Source: Oscillospiraceae bacterium
GTDB lineage: Bacteria; Bacillota; Clostridia; Oscillospirales; Ruminococcaceae
Reading direction: 5' to 3'
Assembly: GCA_902766785.1 (NCBI GenBank)
Contig: CACXEO010000096.1
Span: 1 to 64,000 of the forward strand
Length of the DNA stretch: 64,000 bases
Below, piece by piece: positions 63,387 through 64,000 of the stretch; position 1 is the stretch's first letter; each line of letters starts with the position of its first letter. The position numbers and the translations under genes are program-made. The notes beneath the pieces were generated by a model. The model made no database searches. It saw nothing but the letters and a program-made list of their open reading frames with translations, and had not been told where the DNA came from.

Positions 63387-64000
63387 TTAGCCCTCATATT
63401 TTTTGAAACAGAGGGTGGCGTTATGCCCGCCAAAGCCGAGAGAGTTCGAAATCGCAGCCTTCAAATCTGCTTTCCGGGCGCCCTCCGTAACATAGTCGAG
63501 GTCGCACTCGGGGTCTGCGTCCCGGTAGCCGATCGTCGGGGGAATCACCCCTTCTTTCAGCGCCATAGCGCAGGCAATACTCTCCACCGCACCCGCAGCG
63601 CCGAGCAGATGCCCGGTCATTGACTTTGTCGAACTGATCGCAACTTTACCGGCAGCTTCGCCGAAGGCAATCTTGATCGCCCCGGTTTCATATTTATCAT
63701 TGAGCGGAGTAGAAGTTCCGTGCGCGTTGATATAACCAATCTCATCCGGTTTCAATCCGGCTTCTTCAATGGCGAAGCTCATTGCTTTTGCCGCCGCCTG
63801 ACCGTCCGGCGACGGGCTGGTGATATGATAAGCGTCGCAGGTGGCGCCGTAACCGGCTACCTCCGCGTAGATTTCTGCGCCGCGCGCTTTTGCATGCTCC
63901 AGTTCCTCCAGAACCAGAACCCCGCCGCCTTCCCCAATGATGAAACCATCACGCTGGGCGTCAAAGGGGATTGAAGCACGATCGGGATCAGTGCTTCTGG
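63387..64000 (-). CDS. fabF: 3-oxoacyl-ACP synthase II (FabF), C-terminal part
   Basis: The gene runs off the right edge, so only about the last 204 residues are seen. They include [37 protein letters not shown] with the first catalytic His, and [28 protein letters not shown] with the second; the catalytic Cys lies outside. FabF elongates acyl-ACP by Claisen condensation. It precedes accB in the usual clostridial order. Confidence 0.95.
   Translation of the reverse strand, partial: RSTDPDRASIPFDAQRDGFIIGEGGGVLVLEELEHAKARGAEIYAEVAGYGATCDAYHITSPSPDGQAAAKAMSFAIEEAGLKPDEIGYINAHGTSTPLNDKYETGAIKIAFGEAAGKVAISSTKSMTGHLLGAAGAVESIACAMALKEGVIPPTIGYRDADPECDLDYVTEGARKADLKAAISNSLGFGGHNATLCFKKYEG

Noticed and set aside
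1..64000. CRISPR arrays, tRNA and rRNA genes
   Set aside because: No regularly spaced direct repeats, cloverleaf sequences with conserved TTCRA arms or rRNA segments were noticed on either strand.

Overview
The window reads as a chromosomal segment of a Gram-positive, spore-forming anaerobe of the Clostridia, most likely from the Oscillospirales (Ruminococcaceae-type) group. Reasons, all by inference from gene content and order: spore maturation genes spmA/spmB, a trimeric NAD-linked [FeFe] hydrogenase, a membrane pyrophosphatase of K+-dependent type, a FabV-type enoyl reductase, zinc-type S14/L33/L36 ribosomal proteins, archaeal-type ProS, the secY-adk-map-KOW-infA order, and consensus sigma-A promoters with strong Shine-Dalgarno sites. 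No rRNA, tRNA, CRISPR array or intact transposase was seen.

Layout. 1-4.7 kb (+): yfbR nucleotidase and fabV enoyl reductase, a divergent AbrB-type regulator, spmAB and a degenerate signal-peptidase-like membrane protein. 4.7-8.2 kb (-): rpmG-secE-nusG-rplK-rplA, then rplJ-rplL with an L10 leader and attenuator; rpoBC does not follow. 8.5-16.2 kb (+): ddl-murI-(DUF1934)-argS-(MetH-like)-ychF-prmA. 16.2-18.1 kb (-): a 50-residue membrane peptide and an NCS2 nucleobase permease. 18.2-23.3 kb (-): hydrogenase operon NuoE-like / HATPase / HndB-like / NuoF-like / HydA. 23.4-26.9 kb (+): divergent module DRTGG / RsbW-like ATPase / sensory-type [FeFe] hydrogenase / DRTGG / PHP phosphoesterase. 27-29 kb (+): membrane pyrophosphatase. 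29.2-37.5 kb: accessory metabolism (aldo/keto reductase, GNAT, GH39 glycosidase with a zinc-less-lobe dehydrogenase, AzlCD, a zinc-ribbon membrane peptide and a GH63-like hydrolase). 37.7-53.9 kb (-): the complete S10-spc-alpha ribosomal cluster, rpsJ to rplQ. 54-55.5 kb (-): proS. 55.5-57.2 kb: a scar region with a frameshifted XRE regulator, a group II intron fragment, a DUF3795 gene bounded by 22-bp inverted repeats, and a MITE-like palindrome. 57.2-59 kb (-): DUF134 regulator, Mrp-type Fe-S ATPase and a NifX-like protein under a consensus promoter with a palindromic operator. 59-64 kb (-): fatty acid initiation genes fabF(partial)-accB-fabZ-accC-accD-accA-acpP.

How it fits together. The two ends both concern type II fatty acid synthesis (FabV at one end, Acc/FabF/FabZ/AcpP at the other). 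The middle holds translation genes and redox disposal: a soluble electron-bifurcating-type hydrogenase that would oxidise NADH plus ferredoxin to H2, next to a second H-cluster protein whose variant motifs and neighbours (two nucleotide-binding HATPase proteins, two DRTGG proteins, one PHP protein) suggest H2 or redox sensing. That module is the best candidate here for an incompletely described system.
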